DNA of 64,000 bases from assembly GCF_000499845.2 (NCBI RefSeq), contig NC_023756.2:40983393-41047392 (forward strand), written 5' to 3'. Each line of letters starts with the position of its first letter. The stretch's first letter is position 1. Both the position numbers and the translations under genes were made by a program. This document shows, in pieces, positions 47,101-59,489 of this stretch. The stretch is from Phaseolus vulgaris. Taxonomy: Eukaryota; Streptophyta; Magnoliopsida; Fabales; Fabaceae. Under the pieces are notes generated by a model. The model did no database searches. It saw only the letters and a program-made list of their open reading frames with translations, and was not told the DNA's origin.

Positions 47101-48834
47101 GGAAAAGAAAATGTGGTAGCTGATGCATTGTCCAGATGCATGTCCATGGCTATATCTGAACCTGTCAACCAATGGCTACAAGACATACAAGCAAAGATAA
47201 AGGAGGACCCTGAGTTACAAATCATAATGGCCAAACTCGAATCGGAACCAGAAACAGTAAAGCACTTTGCTGTTCACAATGGCATTCTGTTCTGGAAAAA
47301 GCGAACAGTTCTTCCTAATGATGAGGAATTAAAACAGAAAATTATGACAGAATTTCATAATAGCTTAGTGGGAAGCCATGCTGGTAGAGCCAAGACAATT
47401 GCTAGAATATGTTCTCAGTTCTATTGGGTGAATATGCATCACGATATCCGAATGTTCGTACAGAACTGTAAGATATGTCAACAAACCAAAACTGAAACAG
47501 CTTTTCCTGCCGGATTTTTACAACCTCTCCCTATTCCTATCCAAGTATGGGATGATATAGCTATGGATTTCATCATAGGTCTTCCTCCTTCACAAGGTTT
47601 TACTGCAATTATGGTCATTGTGGATAGGTTATCCAAATTTGGTCACTTCATTCCAATGAGGTCTGATTTTAACAGCAAACAAGTGGCTGGTGCATTTATC
47701 AACAATGTGGTGAAATTGCATGGCATTCCAAAGTCCATAGTGTCCGACCAAGATAAGGTTTTTATAAGCTCTTTCTGGAAACAACTCTAGAAATTACAGG
47801 GTACTACTTTGGCTATGAGCTCGGCTTATCATCCCCAAACAGATGGCCAAACTGAGGTGCTGAACAAAACCTTAGAAATGTACCTTAGGTGTTTTTCCTT
47901 CAACAATCCTAGCCAATGGTCTAAGCTGCTTCCTTGGGCTCAATATTGGTATAATACCAGTCACCACAGCAGCATTGGCATGCCTCCTTATAAAGCACTT
48001 TATGGACGGAATCCACCTACACTGATTAAATACCAGTTGGATGAGCATGATTCACCTACTGTCCAAGCTAATCTATTGCAGGGAGACAAGATAATAGAAC
48101 AAGTGAAGCTTAGCTTATTCAGAGCTCAGAATTATATGAAACAATATGCTGACAAGAAAAGAAGATCAGTTGACTTTCAAGTGGGAGATTTAGTCCTGGT
48201 TAAGCTCCAACCATACAAGCAGCAAACAGTGGCTAAGAGACTTAATCAGAAACTGGGATTGAAATACTTTGGGCCATTTCCAATACTAGCTAAGGTTGGT
48301 GCAGTCCCCTATAGGCTACAACTACCTGATGAAGCTAAGATTCACTCAGTTTTCCATGCCTCTATGCTAAAAAAATTTAGAGGACAGCATACCGATCCTT
48401 ACATTCCTATCCAAAACGGGAATCTGACTCAAGGACCAGTATTGCTACCATGGAAGGTATTAGCATCAAGAACCTTGTTGAGAGGACAATTGAAGATTCC
48501 TCAAGTGCTAATCCATTGGCAACACACTCCTACTCATGCTGCTACTTGGGAAGATGTCTCAAACATAGAAGAAGCCTTTCCATCATTCAACCTTGAGGAC
48601 AAGGTTGCTTCCAATGGGGAGGGTATTGTTACGGGCACAAAGGGCAGCAAAGGAAAAAGAACTAAAGAGCAGGGGTTTTTGGTAAATGGCCAGACAGTTA
48701 GAAAAAGTTTACACATGGATGAGGGCACGCACACTGAGGGCATCAGAAGAAGCAGCAGAATACGTACAACCTATAAGAGGCTCACAGAGTATGACCTAAG
48801 GGGCAGGCATGATTTGGGTATGACCTCTTTCTGA
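44146..48834 (+). pseudogene. gag-pol: Chromovirus gag-pol polyprotein with one internal stop
   Basis: A single frame of 1,562 codons before the final stop, starting in a good context (CCACCATGG). Domains in order: gag (about 80-300); zinc knuckle C-x2-C-x8-H-x-C (near 320); aspartic protease with D403 in IDGGSS; reverse transcriptase with FFDDIL (Asp747-Asp748); RNase H with D893 in ETDASG; integrase with an HHCC finger and Asp1141, Asp1201, Glu1237, the last two separated by 35 residues; then a chromodomain (VLIHWQ and ATWEDV). A TAG at 47788-47790 (codon 1215) falls between the second and third integrase catalytic residues. The final ~70 residues lie inside the 3' LTR. Everything else is open, so damage is recent. 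Confidence 0.95.
48613..48626 (+). other. Polypurine tract
   Basis: AATGGGGAGGGTAT directly precedes the 3' LTR. The G/A run is the expected primer for plus-strand DNA synthesis. It is also translated as part of gag-pol. Confidence 0.7.
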
Positions 48835-49056
48835 TATTCTTCTTCTTCCTCTGAATCCTTCTTCCTGTAATCCCCTTTGAATATTCCTCTTCTGCCTGCA
48901 GGTTGACTCTATAGTAGTCATACAACCACCATTCTATCCACCCTTTCACGGGCACTATTAATACCTTTTATTATTGTCTAATTCCGAGAGTTTTATTCGC
49001 TTGATGTGTGGTTAGTTGAGAACCATACTTAATATATATATCTTCACACCATTACA
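48627..49056 (+). repeat. 3' LTR
   Basis: Same length and ends as the 5' LTR. Visible differences from it are about eight substitutions, mostly transitions and all in the right two thirds. The polyprotein stop codon (48832-48834) lies about 208 bp inside this LTR. Confidence 0.95.
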
Positions 49057-49392
49057 AATTATCAAGGTGAAAGGTAGAATTTAATCATTTATTCAAACTA
49101 TCATTAAAATAGACTGCAGAGTCTATACTACTGATTATAAAGATTATAGGGAAGGGATAAATTTAGAGTCAGAAAGAACTAAACAATAGAAAAAGTCAGG
49201 CAGAATATGAATGAAAAGTGACCAATGAATTTCATGTAAAAATAAATTTCTTTATATATTTATAATACAAATAAATCCATTGTCAAATCAATAACTGATT
49301 TTTGACAGGAAATAACCAAGAAAAAGAAATAACAACTCAATTTTAAGAGCTATAGCTACAAATATAACGAGGGCTAGCTCATGCCCTTTTGT

Positions 49393-51900
49393 TTAATCAT
49401 CATTGCATTTCCATTTAGAAGTTGGAACACAAGTTAGATAGTGACACCAATGGCAGTGATCATATCCACTCTCACCCCGAAATAGCATCACCAGAGCAAT
49501 AGATAACCTATCATTCAACAAATAAATTCAAAGATTAGAGAACATCTACATTGCTGTGATAACAATAGAAATGCGTTTGAGACAGACTAAAATACTCTAA
49601 GCATAGCAAATGACAGAATCAGTATTGGTTGATGTGGAGTGGATTGTGCAAACAATAACCAGTTTTCCATTTCCTAACAGGCCACAAGAACAGACATCTC
49701 TAAAGATCAAATTAAGATTTAGTTAATGGAATTTTCATGTGGCAAAATAATAATTTCTTCTCATATACCAAAAACAGCTGAATTATGATTCATAACAGTA
49801 ATATTTTATTTGAGTTATGAGGATTTAAGAAAGAACCTCACCCAACAATCAATAAAATAAGAGAGACAATCCATAGAACATATTGGAAAGCCTTATATTT
49901 TGACTTGAGGCGAACACCGGCTGGGAGGCGCCGCTGTTCTAACCACCCAAATTGAGGGCGGAGCAGCAAAACAAAACCAAGGAGAAATCCAGTGAGGAAT
50001 CCCCCAATATGAGCAAAGTTATCAACGTGGGGCAACATTCCAATGGCAAGATTGATGACAATAATGGCCACCAGTGTGAACAGAGCAGCTGCCTGCAAAA
50101 TGCAGAGAGAGGGTTAGGAACTTTGAAATGTCCTGTTAAATATACTATCCAGGTATTTCCCGTATGTGCAAGTCAATAAGCCTAACTGATGGAAAGAAAA
50201 ATAAAATGCTCAGAAGACCATAACTAAAAGGGATATTCATGAATTCAGATTTAAAGAGGGTGCAAAAAATTAACCTATCATGATTCATGATGATGAATAC
50301 AGGAAGTTGTCAAAATCTTTCCATAACAAGCGTACTGAACAAAAAAATAGGATTGAAACTGATGACTCTAATACTCACCTTATTGGTATAAATACTCCAG
50401 TTTGTGATAAGTTCTGAAAGCATTGCTCCAAGAAGTCCAAAAAGAGCACCAGAAGCACCAACAGATATGTTGTTTCTAATGAATAGAGAAGATACGACAC
50501 TCCCGCCGAATCCAGACAATAAGTAAATGATTCCTATCCTCACTGCCAACATTTTCACAAATGTGAGGCCATAACCATTCCAAGGTAAAATTTGAAGAAC
50601 ACAGAAGAAGATGAACACTGGCCATTTCTAAAGGTATAAAACTGCTACTTTGTATGTGTTTGTTCAAAATTGTGAATAATTCATACTCATAACCTGGAAA
50701 AAAAAACATACCAAACCCAAATTGTTGTTCAAGGCGAATGCCAATGAAGACCAGACTCAACATGTTTGCCGCCAAATGAACAATTCCTGCGTGCAACCAA
50801 ATGCAAGTGAAAAGCCTCCATCCTTCATGTTGATTCACAACGTCATTCCACTGAAGTGCTCCCATCTTAGTTAAGCTTAAAAAATGAACCAAAAATTAAA
50901 TCAGTAAATCTTCATCATATCTCTATACCACCATACTTGCCAAGAGTTGGGGCAAAAAACTTCAACTTAAACAAATGAAAAAACCAGTGGTCATGGCCAA
51001 AAAATAGACGTCATTGCTTCATTAACACCAAAGACAAAATTAATTACCACCTTTAATTCGAGCAAAAAAGTAGAAGGATAAGGGTGATTTAGATTACCAC
51101 TAGCAAAGCAACCATCCAGAAAAGTAAAAAATAAGAAATAAAAATTTGTGATTCTTCAGTGTTTTTTTTTTCAAAATTGGTCTTAATGTTTGTCCTACTA
51201 TTTCAGATAATGCATGAATTTCGTCCCTCGCCCTAATATCTAGATTTCGAAGAGTAAAAAAATCACTAATTATAAAGGAATACAATGCTTACACCTATAA
51301 CAAGAACAAAGATCAATTTTGAGAGAAAAACAAAGAGGACCCAAAACGCATTCAACCTATCTGAATTTCCTTTATCAAAATGAAAATTTGACTTCTGTAA
51401 GACCAAAATTGACCACGAAGACAACAGTTCGAAGTTCATGCCAGCGGAATCAAACCCAAAGCCAACAATACAAGTAGATCACAAAAACCCCACACCCAAT
51501 TCATGAAAGCAAGCAAATTTCAGCACCCAACAAACCGAAACGAATTCAACATCAACAAGCAAAAATAAAGCTAAACCAACGAAAAAAAAAATGGATGATT
51601 GATCTCTTACGTAGATGAAGAAGGGCCAAACAAGGGATTCTCCCTGAGGGGCTGGAAGGAGAAGCGACCCAGAAACGTGGCGACACAGTCCCCTTCAAAG
51701 TCGAGATTTTTCCTGGGACAATCGTTGACATACATGGCCACAACGAAGACAACAACGTTAACCGCCACAAAAAGCGGCACGAGCCAGGATGTCCAGTGAA
51801 CTTCGGGATCGAAAACATAGTTAGTGGGAGCAGCTGAATAGTTGGTGGCGTTCTTGCTGCCACCTCCACCACCCTCTAGATCTCTCCTCGCAGACGACAT
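49393..51900 (-). CDS. RBL: Rhomboid-like intramembrane serine protease (plant RBL)
   Basis: Exons on the minus strand: 51900-51611, 50875-50712, 50542-50379, 50092-49842 and 49507-49393, giving 327 aa. All introns are GT-AG and phases close. The start is the ATG at 51900 ([10 protein letters not shown]); the frame continues upstream only through TTG. A Gly-rich cytosolic N-terminus comes first, then a membrane segment ([19 protein letters not shown]), then about six more hydrophobic helices. Family marks: [14 protein letters not shown] (WR of the L1 loop), catalytic Ser182 in GASG, and His234 in NFAHIGGF. The last exon adds the plant-specific tail [19 protein letters not shown]; without it the frame would stop at 49838. 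Rhomboids cut transmembrane segments; plant members of this type sit in the Golgi. Substrates are unknown. Confidence 0.95.
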
Positions 51901-52066
51901 CGTTTTGGTCTCCAATTCTTGACTGAGGAAATGACGCGTTTATGTTGAAACTCTGAAATTCTGAATGTTTCTACGGCAAGTCTTTGGGTGCAGAGAAGCT
52001 TTAAATTTGAGAGTGAGAAGAAAAGAGAAAGGAAAGTGAGTGGAAGGGACGCATCAACCATTAGTG

Positions 52067-52077
52067 GAAATATATAC
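52067..52077 (-). promoter_or_regulatory. Candidate TATA box of the rhomboid gene
   Basis: Read on the minus strand the site is CGTATATATTT, about 170 bp upstream of the start codon, followed by a C/T-rich leader (52050-51960). Position and composition fit a plant core promoter. Confidence 0.5.
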
Positions 52078-52099
52078 GTTTCATCTCAGATTCCCAACT

Positions 52100-55070
52100 A
52101 ACACATTCTTCTTCATTTCTCTTCAAATCTTCTTCTCTACTGTAACTTGTAACATACTATACTTATACACTTTGAAGGGTTTCTTATGTAAATAGAAAAA
52201 CATTAACAAAGTAGAACATTAATAGTACAACTTTTAAGAATATTCTATTAGAATCAAAATATTTAAGATATTGTTTCTTCCGAATTTTGTTTATGAAGTA
52301 TAAAAACTTTCAACCGCTATGGTGATAAATGTATATAAATAATTCTGTTTTTGACGGGTATTATCCTACAAGAGTTTTATACATACCAAAATATAATCAA
52401 TTTTTTAAAAGTAATTAAGTTAATGGATGTGTCAATTAAGTTATTAATATATTTATAATAATCTAAATTTTCCATTATTATACATGTTTTTTTTATAAAT
52501 TTTTTTTAATTTATCTTTATTTAATATATTTCATCTTATTAGTACAATGGACTTTTTATCATGAATTATTTAAAAATAAAATTATTTTTTAATTTTTTTA
52601 AATTATTTTTTAATTTTTTAAATTAATGTTATGTGATGCAAACTAGTTTCTCACTTTTCTCATATTTTCTTTAACATTTATTTTCAATAACTTTCTCCAT
52701 TCCATTTCAAACAATTTTATTCTTCAGTAAAATCATCATTTTTTTATCTACTTTAACGTGAAAATCATCGTTTTCTACTATTCTAAAACCACAAAGGAAA
52801 GAAAAGAAAAAATTTGAAGAAGAGAAACTTAAACCATAGAAGAAAAAAAGGTTGATTAATCAAATTATCATTTTTTTACATGTTATTTTTTGTTTTTCAA
52901 TTTCGACCCATCCAAAATTATTTTTATATATATGTATGTTAAATTTCTATTATCATAAAAGTTGAATAGAAGAAAGAAAATATCGATACACTAGTATTTA
53001 TAATATTAATGGATATGCATATTTAGTTGATATCATGTAGTATTTGAATTTATGGAAAAAAAAATGTATTTAAAAGATGTGCCTATGTTTTAATAAGATT
53101 GATTTGTGAAGTTAATTGGTTGGCGTGGTTGGAGAAGACTTATGCTAATATTAGAATACAAGATAGAATTGTGACTTTAGAAAACAAATTTATTCTTAGT
53201 TAACAAGGTGATTAGATTGGGAAAGAGTGTTTCAATTAGGACGGAGATATAAAAGTATTTGAGAGAAAAATATATAAAAAGAAAAATGGTTTGGATTTGA
53301 GAATGTTATAATAAAGTTGTGAGGATATTAGTTAATGAAGTTTATGAATGATAGGATTTTGTGAGAAATTTTTTAATTATTTTTAAAAAAATTAAAATAA
53401 TGACTTTAATAAATTTATTATTATTTTTGAAAAAATTAAATAATGAAATATAAATATTTTTATATAAATTTTAAGTTAATTAAAATTTTATAAATTATTT
53501 TTTTACTGTTAAATAATTATTTCCTTTGATGTTTGTTGTTGTCGATTTAAGAACCTACATTGATAAAATATAAATCATATAAAATATTCTCAAAATGAAA
53601 CTTATCAATTTTTCTTTTTAATTAAAAGTAAAATTTTCATATTCATATTGTATAAACAAATTTAGAAATACAATAAATTTTAATACATTAAAATAAAGTT
53701 AATCAATAAAATATATATGTAACAAATATTACACAAATTACGCTACAATCCATAATATAAATAAAAAATAATATTAATATAATATTCTTAAGATAATAAC
53801 AATTATAAATCAAGTATCGCATTTAAAAAAATACAAATATTTTAATATTATGAATATATAAAATTATTAAAAATATAAATATAAAATAATATTTAAATAT
53901 TTATAATTATATAAAATTTAATTTTTATATTAAATTTAATAATTTTTATATTAATTTTTTTATAAATAATAATATTATTATATAAATTTATTTTTATTGT
54001 GATTAATTATATTATATTTATTATTAATATTAATTATTTTTATTAATATTAATAATATTATTAAATATTTTTATTATATAAATTTATTTAATATTATTTT
54101 ATTTATATCATATAATCAATTTATGTATATATAATTGATTATATTTTATATATAATAATAATAATAATAATAATTAATAATTTAATATATTTTATTTTAT
54201 AATTGTTCTATTATTATTATGTATGATTCTTATGTAAATTTATTTTTATTATTATCATTAATATGTATTTATAAATCATTATAGCCAGTAACAAATAATT
54301 TGGACCAAAAAAAAATGTATATATTTGCAATTTTTATACTGTGTTATAAGGCAGGAATGAAAATATAATAATTTAAAAGTTTTCCTTTTGTTTCGTCTTA
54401 GTTTAGTTTAGGAGCAACATTTGGATCAACTCATTCACTTTGCTTTCCTAACTTATCATTGCTAATCAGTTAAAACAAAAATTAATAATTTGTGATTTTC
54501 TATGCATGTAAACAGAGTATTGCTGGATTCATAAATGAAAAATAGAAATGTTATTAAAAAGAATTGACTTTTCAGATTATAAAATACCATCATTAATTAT
54601 TTTTTTTATCTTTTACAAATTATTACACTGTTATATAATTACAAAAAAAAAATCAATACACTTCCAAAAGTATTATAATAGACAACACAGCAGACTTAAA
54701 TGCTATTAATTGAGACAAATAAAACTTATACCTAATTAAATGATTTTAGAAAAAAAAACGGATTGCTTTTAAAGAAGACGAGCATAACGAATGAACCATC
54801 ATTATTTTTTATTCTAGGGAAAATTAATCATTAAATTAACAACATAGAATAAACATTTATGATTTTATTGAAAATGAATTAAAATAGTCGGTGATGTATT
54901 TGTAGAAGACTTTTTTTTATAAGTATAATTTATAATGTGAATATTTCTTGATTAATTTAAAATAAAAATAGAGGGATAATTTTATTAAGTTAGCATTCCG
55001 ATTAATTTTTGTTTTATTTTTAATGATAAAAAATAAATTCACAGGTAAACAATCTTTAAATAAATATTTT
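52100..55070. other. Very AT-rich intergenic DNA, no gene
   Basis: No ORF with a recognisable motif. 53600-54280 is almost pure A/T with (AAT)n and (TTA)n runs (for example 54149-54176), similar in composition to matrix-attachment-type DNA. Around 53290-53370 a G-containing stretch ('ggtttggatttgagaatgtt') weakly resembles Harbinger termini, but no pair was found. Confidence 0.55.
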
Positions 55071-55079
55071 GCGTGTGGT

Positions 55080-55305
55080 GGTGTCGAACTCTTAGAATGC
55101 TTGAAGCGACGCGAAAGGTCCGATTAGTCCTTGTCTTTGTCGGGTGAAGATGTCACGTGACCAACACGTGGGTTTGAAAACCAGATCCAGTTTTATGACG
55201 TGTCAATTTTTAATTGGGTGTATGCATACGTAACAAAAACAGTGGATTGTCGCCGCGGCACGCGGTATTTCACACGGTGGGGTTGGTATAGTTTCAGGTA
55301 AAGAG
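55080..55305. promoter_or_regulatory. G-box-rich GC island, orphan promoter-like
   Basis: Within a desert of AT-rich DNA this ~225-bp stretch has much higher GC. It has two G-boxes (CACGTG at 55154 and 55165), an ABRE-like TGACGTGTC (55197), a palindromic CCGCGG (55253) and, at its right end, TTTCAG followed by GTAAAG (about 55295-55305), a splice-donor-like context. No ORF follows on either strand. It could be a promoter and first exon of a non-coding transcript or a gene relic. Confidence 0.4.
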
Positions 55306-56229
55306 TTTTTTTATTAATTAAATTTTTTTGCTTATATTTTACAAAATCTACAACTTTAGTCTTTAAATTTTTAATTGTAATTTTAATTTTAATTTTAAAT
55401 TTTTTACTATTATTTCTGTGATTTTTTTTTTATAAATTTCATTTCTTAACTTTTAGTAAATTTGTTTAATTTTGAATTTAATACTGCTAACATCTTATTA
55501 TTTTGGACATGAGAGTTGGAAAAAGAAATGTATGATATTTGTGATTTTCTAAATTTTTTTACAAGATTAAAACATTTGTAAAAACTTGTAAAATTTTATT
55601 TTACTGTGATTCAAAAATATATCTAAAATTGATTCAATTCCTTATATAACACTGTTTATATTTTTATTTTTCCATCTAGTACTCTTTTATTTTTATTTCC
55701 TTATTTAGTACTATTTTGTTTTTAATTCTCTATTTAGCACCATTTTAAAAGTAAAAAAATAAAAAAAAAATTAATAAATTTAAAGAATTTGATAATTTTA
55801 ATTTTAATTTTAAATACATTAAAAATAAATATTTTTAATGTTTAAAATAGTTAGAAATATAATTAATGAATAAAGAAATAAGTTTTTACAAAATAAAAAT
55901 AAAAAAATAATAAATTAAAAATGTTTAGTTTAATTTTTTTTAAGAATGAAAAAAATTAAAAATTAAACCCTACAATAAAATTATATTATCATCATTATCT
56001 TTTTAGTTTTAAATTGGCTTCATTACTAATTGAAATCTTTGATCAATCTTCTAAAAAAAATACATGTAGGAGATAATCTCAATCTTTACTAAATAATTCA
56101 CAAATAAATTGATTTGTATACTTACACATTATCTTATTAACACTAGTTGATTTATTTGACTATTTTACATCATTATCACAAAAAATGGTGGTTCAATGGA
56201 TTCATCATATTTTAGTGATTTTATGTTCT
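55306..56229. other. AT-rich DNA, nothing recognised
   Basis: Long A/T runs with no ORF, RNA gene or repeat boundary that I can support. Confidence 0.5.
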
Positions 56230-57096
56230 ATTGATAATGGATGCTTATTGAGAGTACATCCTATTATGAGTACATCTTATCTGAGAACAAAGTGTGAGAT
56301 ATTATTAATTGATACTAACTTGACCAGTATCTCAAAACAAATGTGGGTTCTCATTAATGGATTGATGATGCCTTGTTGCAATATCCCACTATCTTAATAG
56401 AAATGTAAGATCTCATTGTTGATAATGACTTGTCGCAATATCTCAATAGAAATGTGAGCTCTCATCAATTGATAATGACTTATCAAGTCTCCTTACAAAT
56501 GTGAACTCTCATTAATGAATAATGACTTATTGTCTATCTTAGTATAAATATGAGCTCTTGTTAAGTGATAATGACTTCTAAGGTATTTGAGTACATATAT
56601 GATTTCTCATTAATTGATAATGACTTATCGAGTTTCCCATTACAAATGTGAACTCTCATTAATTCATAATGATTTGTTGGGTATCTGAATACAAATGTGG
56701 ACACTTATTGAGTAATAATGACTTATTGAGTATCTTAGTACAAATATGAGCTCTCGTTAAGTGATAATGACTTCTAAGGTACTTTGAGTACAAATATGAT
56801 TTATCATTAATTGATAATGACTTTTCGAGTTTCTCATTACAAATGTGAACTCTCATTAATTAACAATGATTTGTTGAGTATTTGAGTACAAATGTGGACA
56901 CTTATTGAGTAATAATGACTTCTAGGGTATTTAAGTACAAATATGAATTCTCATTAATTGATAAATGACTTGTGGGGTATCTTAGTACATACTTGAACTC
57001 TCATTACTTAACAATAACTTGTCAGTTGTTTCAATGTAAATATGGACTCTAATTAAGTGATAAATGGTATTTGAGTACAAATATAGATTCTCGTTA
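56230..57096. repeat. 49-bp satellite array with a 4-unit higher-order period
   Basis: The anchor AATGACTT or a variant occurs at 56424, 56474, 56521, 56570, 56619, 56668, 56717, 56766, 56816, 56865, 56914, 56964, 57013 and about 57063: fourteen units at 47-50 bp, plus two or three degenerate units from 56230. Units resemble the unit four places away more than their neighbours. For example 56570 and 56766 both read 'cttctaaggta', 56619 and 56816 'cgagttt', and 56668 and 56865 'gtggacacttattgagtaat', about 197 bp apart. The spurious ORFs here follow the repeat. Confidence 0.93.
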
Positions 57097-57251
57097 AAAA
57101 AAACTATTTTATAAATTTTTATTAATAATAGAAACTACTCTAAATATCAATAGTTTTTATTTTATTTTATAAAATAGTCTCTAGTTTGATCAAATAATAA
57201 TTAATTGTTTTTCTCTAAATTTAGTTACTGTTTAATGATTTTCTTGCAGTG
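57097..57251. mobile_element. One-ended CACTA-type MITE inserted in the satellite
   Basis: The right end, read on the minus strand, starts CACTGCAAGAAAATCATTAA, a CACTA-superfamily terminus. TTA occurs on both sides (57094-57096 and 57252-57254), fitting a 3-bp target copy, and satellite sequence resumes at 57255 (aatgataataacttg). The left end lacks the CACTG motif, so the element is truncated there. Its interior words match the foldback element at 59490-59965. Confidence 0.7.
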
Positions 57252-57350
57252 TTAAATGATAATAACTTGTCGGATATCTTAGTCAAATGTGAATTCTCAA
57301 TATCTAATTAGATGACTTGGGTATCTTAATATGTGTACTCTCATTAATAA
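57252..57350. repeat. Continuation of the 49-bp satellite after the MITE
   Basis: 'aataacttgtcggatatctt' and 'gatgacttgggtatctta', with intervening 'gaattctcaatatctaatta', are two more degenerate satellite units on the far side of the MITE. Confidence 0.65.
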
Positions 57351-58465
57351 ATTAATTATAATTTATAGATTTTTATTGGAATTATTAAATAAGTTATATG
57401 ATATGTCATAAAGTCACACCAACTTTACATTTTGATTTTAAAAAAGTAAATATAAACATTTAAAAAACATAAAATACTAAAATGAACATTTTGAAAAACA
57501 TAACAAAAATATTAAAATGGATATTTTTTAAACATGAAATTCCAAATTTAGATTTTAAAAATCTCTCATTGAATGTTAGTCAATTTTATTAATCTATTTA
57601 ACATTTTAGTTAAAATGTCATCAACATGACTTTTTTAAAAACATAAAATATAAGATTAAGACTAAATGTAACAAAATAAAAAGATATAAGGATTAAAAAA
57701 ACGTTAACCAAAGTAAATATTATAAGTAATATAATATTTTAAATTCTTTGTTTATTTTTAAATTTTATGTATCTTTATTTTAAAAAAAATATTGTATAAA
57801 TTAAGAAAAAAAATTATTTGTATAATATTTTTAACTTAGATTAACATAATGACTAGATTTGATTTTTAAAGTTGTATGTCTCTCAAGATAAAATAATCTC
57901 CTTTAAATTTTAACTAAAAAATACACTATAATTTAAAAATGTAGTGATGAGATCAAATGACTGTACCTTAGTACTATATTCAACTGTATTATTGTTTAAA
58001 TGTCATTATAATAAATCTCACAATTAGTGCCATATAAAAAGTGTCACAAATATTATATATGAGGGTATATCACTTTTACTAATATATATATCCACATACG
58101 ATATTGGTATAAATTTTGAATAGCATTTAACAACATTTAGTGCGTGTCACTATATTTTACACTAACAATTTTTTTTCAATTGTGAGAATAAATTTGTCAC
58201 ACTTATAATGTGCTAGTATAATTTAAATAATATTACTATAACCTATATTTAAAATATTTAATAATATAATAATGACGGTATATTATTAAACTTGTTACTA
58301 CAGTTGAAGAAGCTCTTGCATTAAAATATGACCATCATAACTTTTGAAACTAAATATTTGTTAATTCACCTCTACACACCTTGAAATATTATAGATATAT
58401 TTATTTGAAACATTTATTATTTTGAATTTTTTTCTCTTTCAATGTCATTTGATAACAAGTTCTTG
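57351..58465. other. AT-rich DNA, nothing recognised
   Basis: No coding motif on either strand. Around 58000-58310 a slightly less AT-rich patch with 'gtgtcac' words may be an old repeat, but no ends are visible. Confidence 0.45.
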
Positions 58466-58469
58466 AAAA

Positions 58470-58905
58470 TATTTTTTACTACATATTAGGATGCAATTAA
58501 GTTCTTAAGTTCATGTCCACAAGGTCATAACATGCCTTATCTTTTGATTTAAATTCTAACTGTATTAATGTTCCAACAATGTTATCACCAACATTGTTTC
58601 AATGTGGATTAAGCCAATTTGAAGATGATGTTTTCTTTTTCCATGGTGATCTATCCCTTTTTCATTCTCAAAAGAATTTTCAAGATCTTTAAATTGTTTT
58701 AAGATTATGGTTTCAACAAATGGCCTAGGTGGATCTTTAAACTCTAAACTTCCACCAAAATTCTGTTTTTTTGTATATGCATTTATGATTTGACTTTAAC
58801 AAAATGTTCCATTATAACGTAACCACTTGGAGGTAGTTTTAAAGCCACAACATGGACAAACATATTGACAACATGAACATGCATGAATTGCTTTCATAGC
58901 CAAAA
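58470..58905 (-). pseudogene. tnp2: CACTA TNP2 transposase fragment
   Basis: The minus strand reads CPCCGFKTTSKWLRYNGTFC (about 58870-58805), then FGGSLEFKDPPRPF and QFKDLENSFENEKG, then HHGKRKHH (about 58640-58620). After a deletion and frame change it reads DNIVGTLIQLEFKSKD and ACYDLVDMNLR. This is the transposase_21 block order (ACP-C---TSSKWL---, FNG--E---PPRPL, L-----F, HGKRK, DNIVGTLL---GKSKD---R-DL-DM). Stops and frameshifts abound. It lies on the far side of the neighbouring C48 pseudogene's 3' end, so it probably belongs to a different element. Confidence 0.82.
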
Positions 58906-59489
58906 CTATTATCTTTTTGTCATAAAATAACTTAAAGCAAAGTAGACTTTAAGAATGTTTTTTTATTCTCTTTTCGTGTTTTTGAACTTGACCAAATTAG
59001 ATAAATTTATTCCTTTATCTTAAATACTAAACGAACTATTGAGATGAATGCACTCTTAAATATTAGCTATCTTTGTAGAGAATTTGTGAAAGATGTGCCT
59101 TTAAGTCTATCTCTATGAAACTAGTAGTTAGTGTACCAGAAATATATGATATTTTTTATTTTTTATAATTTTTTTTACAAGAGTAGAAAAAATTGCAAAA
59201 ACTTGTTGTCAACTTTAAGTTTAAAGTGATTGAAAATACTTCTAAAATTGACATTCAATAAATTAAGGATAATTAAAAATTATTGAAAAATAAAATAAAA
59301 AGTAAAATTATAAATGATAAACCAAAAATGGAAAAATAAAATAAAATATGTGTATCACTTGTCGATTTATAGTGGTAATATAATAATGTCATACATTGAG
59401 TATTAACATTTAAATAATTACATATTCTACTCCGGGGTAACTGGTTGGTTCATGTAATAATGAAGAGAGATAGTAATTTCAATTATATA

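Larger units (their letters stand above)
43694..49056 (+). mobile_element. Young Ty3/gypsy chromovirus, near-complete, 5.36 kb
   Basis: Two 430-bp LTRs (43694-44123 and 48627-49056), each TGTTACGG...ATTACA, are flanked by a perfect 5-bp target duplication AATTA (43689-43693 and 49057-49061). By eye the LTRs differ at 8 positions (about 1.9%). If a rate of 1.3e-8 per site per year is assumed, that is roughly 0.7 million years. The interior codes for one gag-pol frame ending in a chromodomain, with order protease, RT, RNase H, integrase, chromodomain, as in chromoviruses (Tekay/Reina-like). One in-frame stop in integrase makes this copy defective by itself. Confidence 0.95.

Noticed and set aside
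49838..49840. TGA as the end of the rhomboid protein
   Set aside because: The preceding GG is followed by a consensus donor (GTGAGG), and a fifth exon at 49507-49393 restores the conserved Cys-rich tail in phase.
56185..56397. Plus-strand ORF of 70 codons
   Set aside because: Lies in degenerate satellite units; its frame follows the repeat and has no motif.
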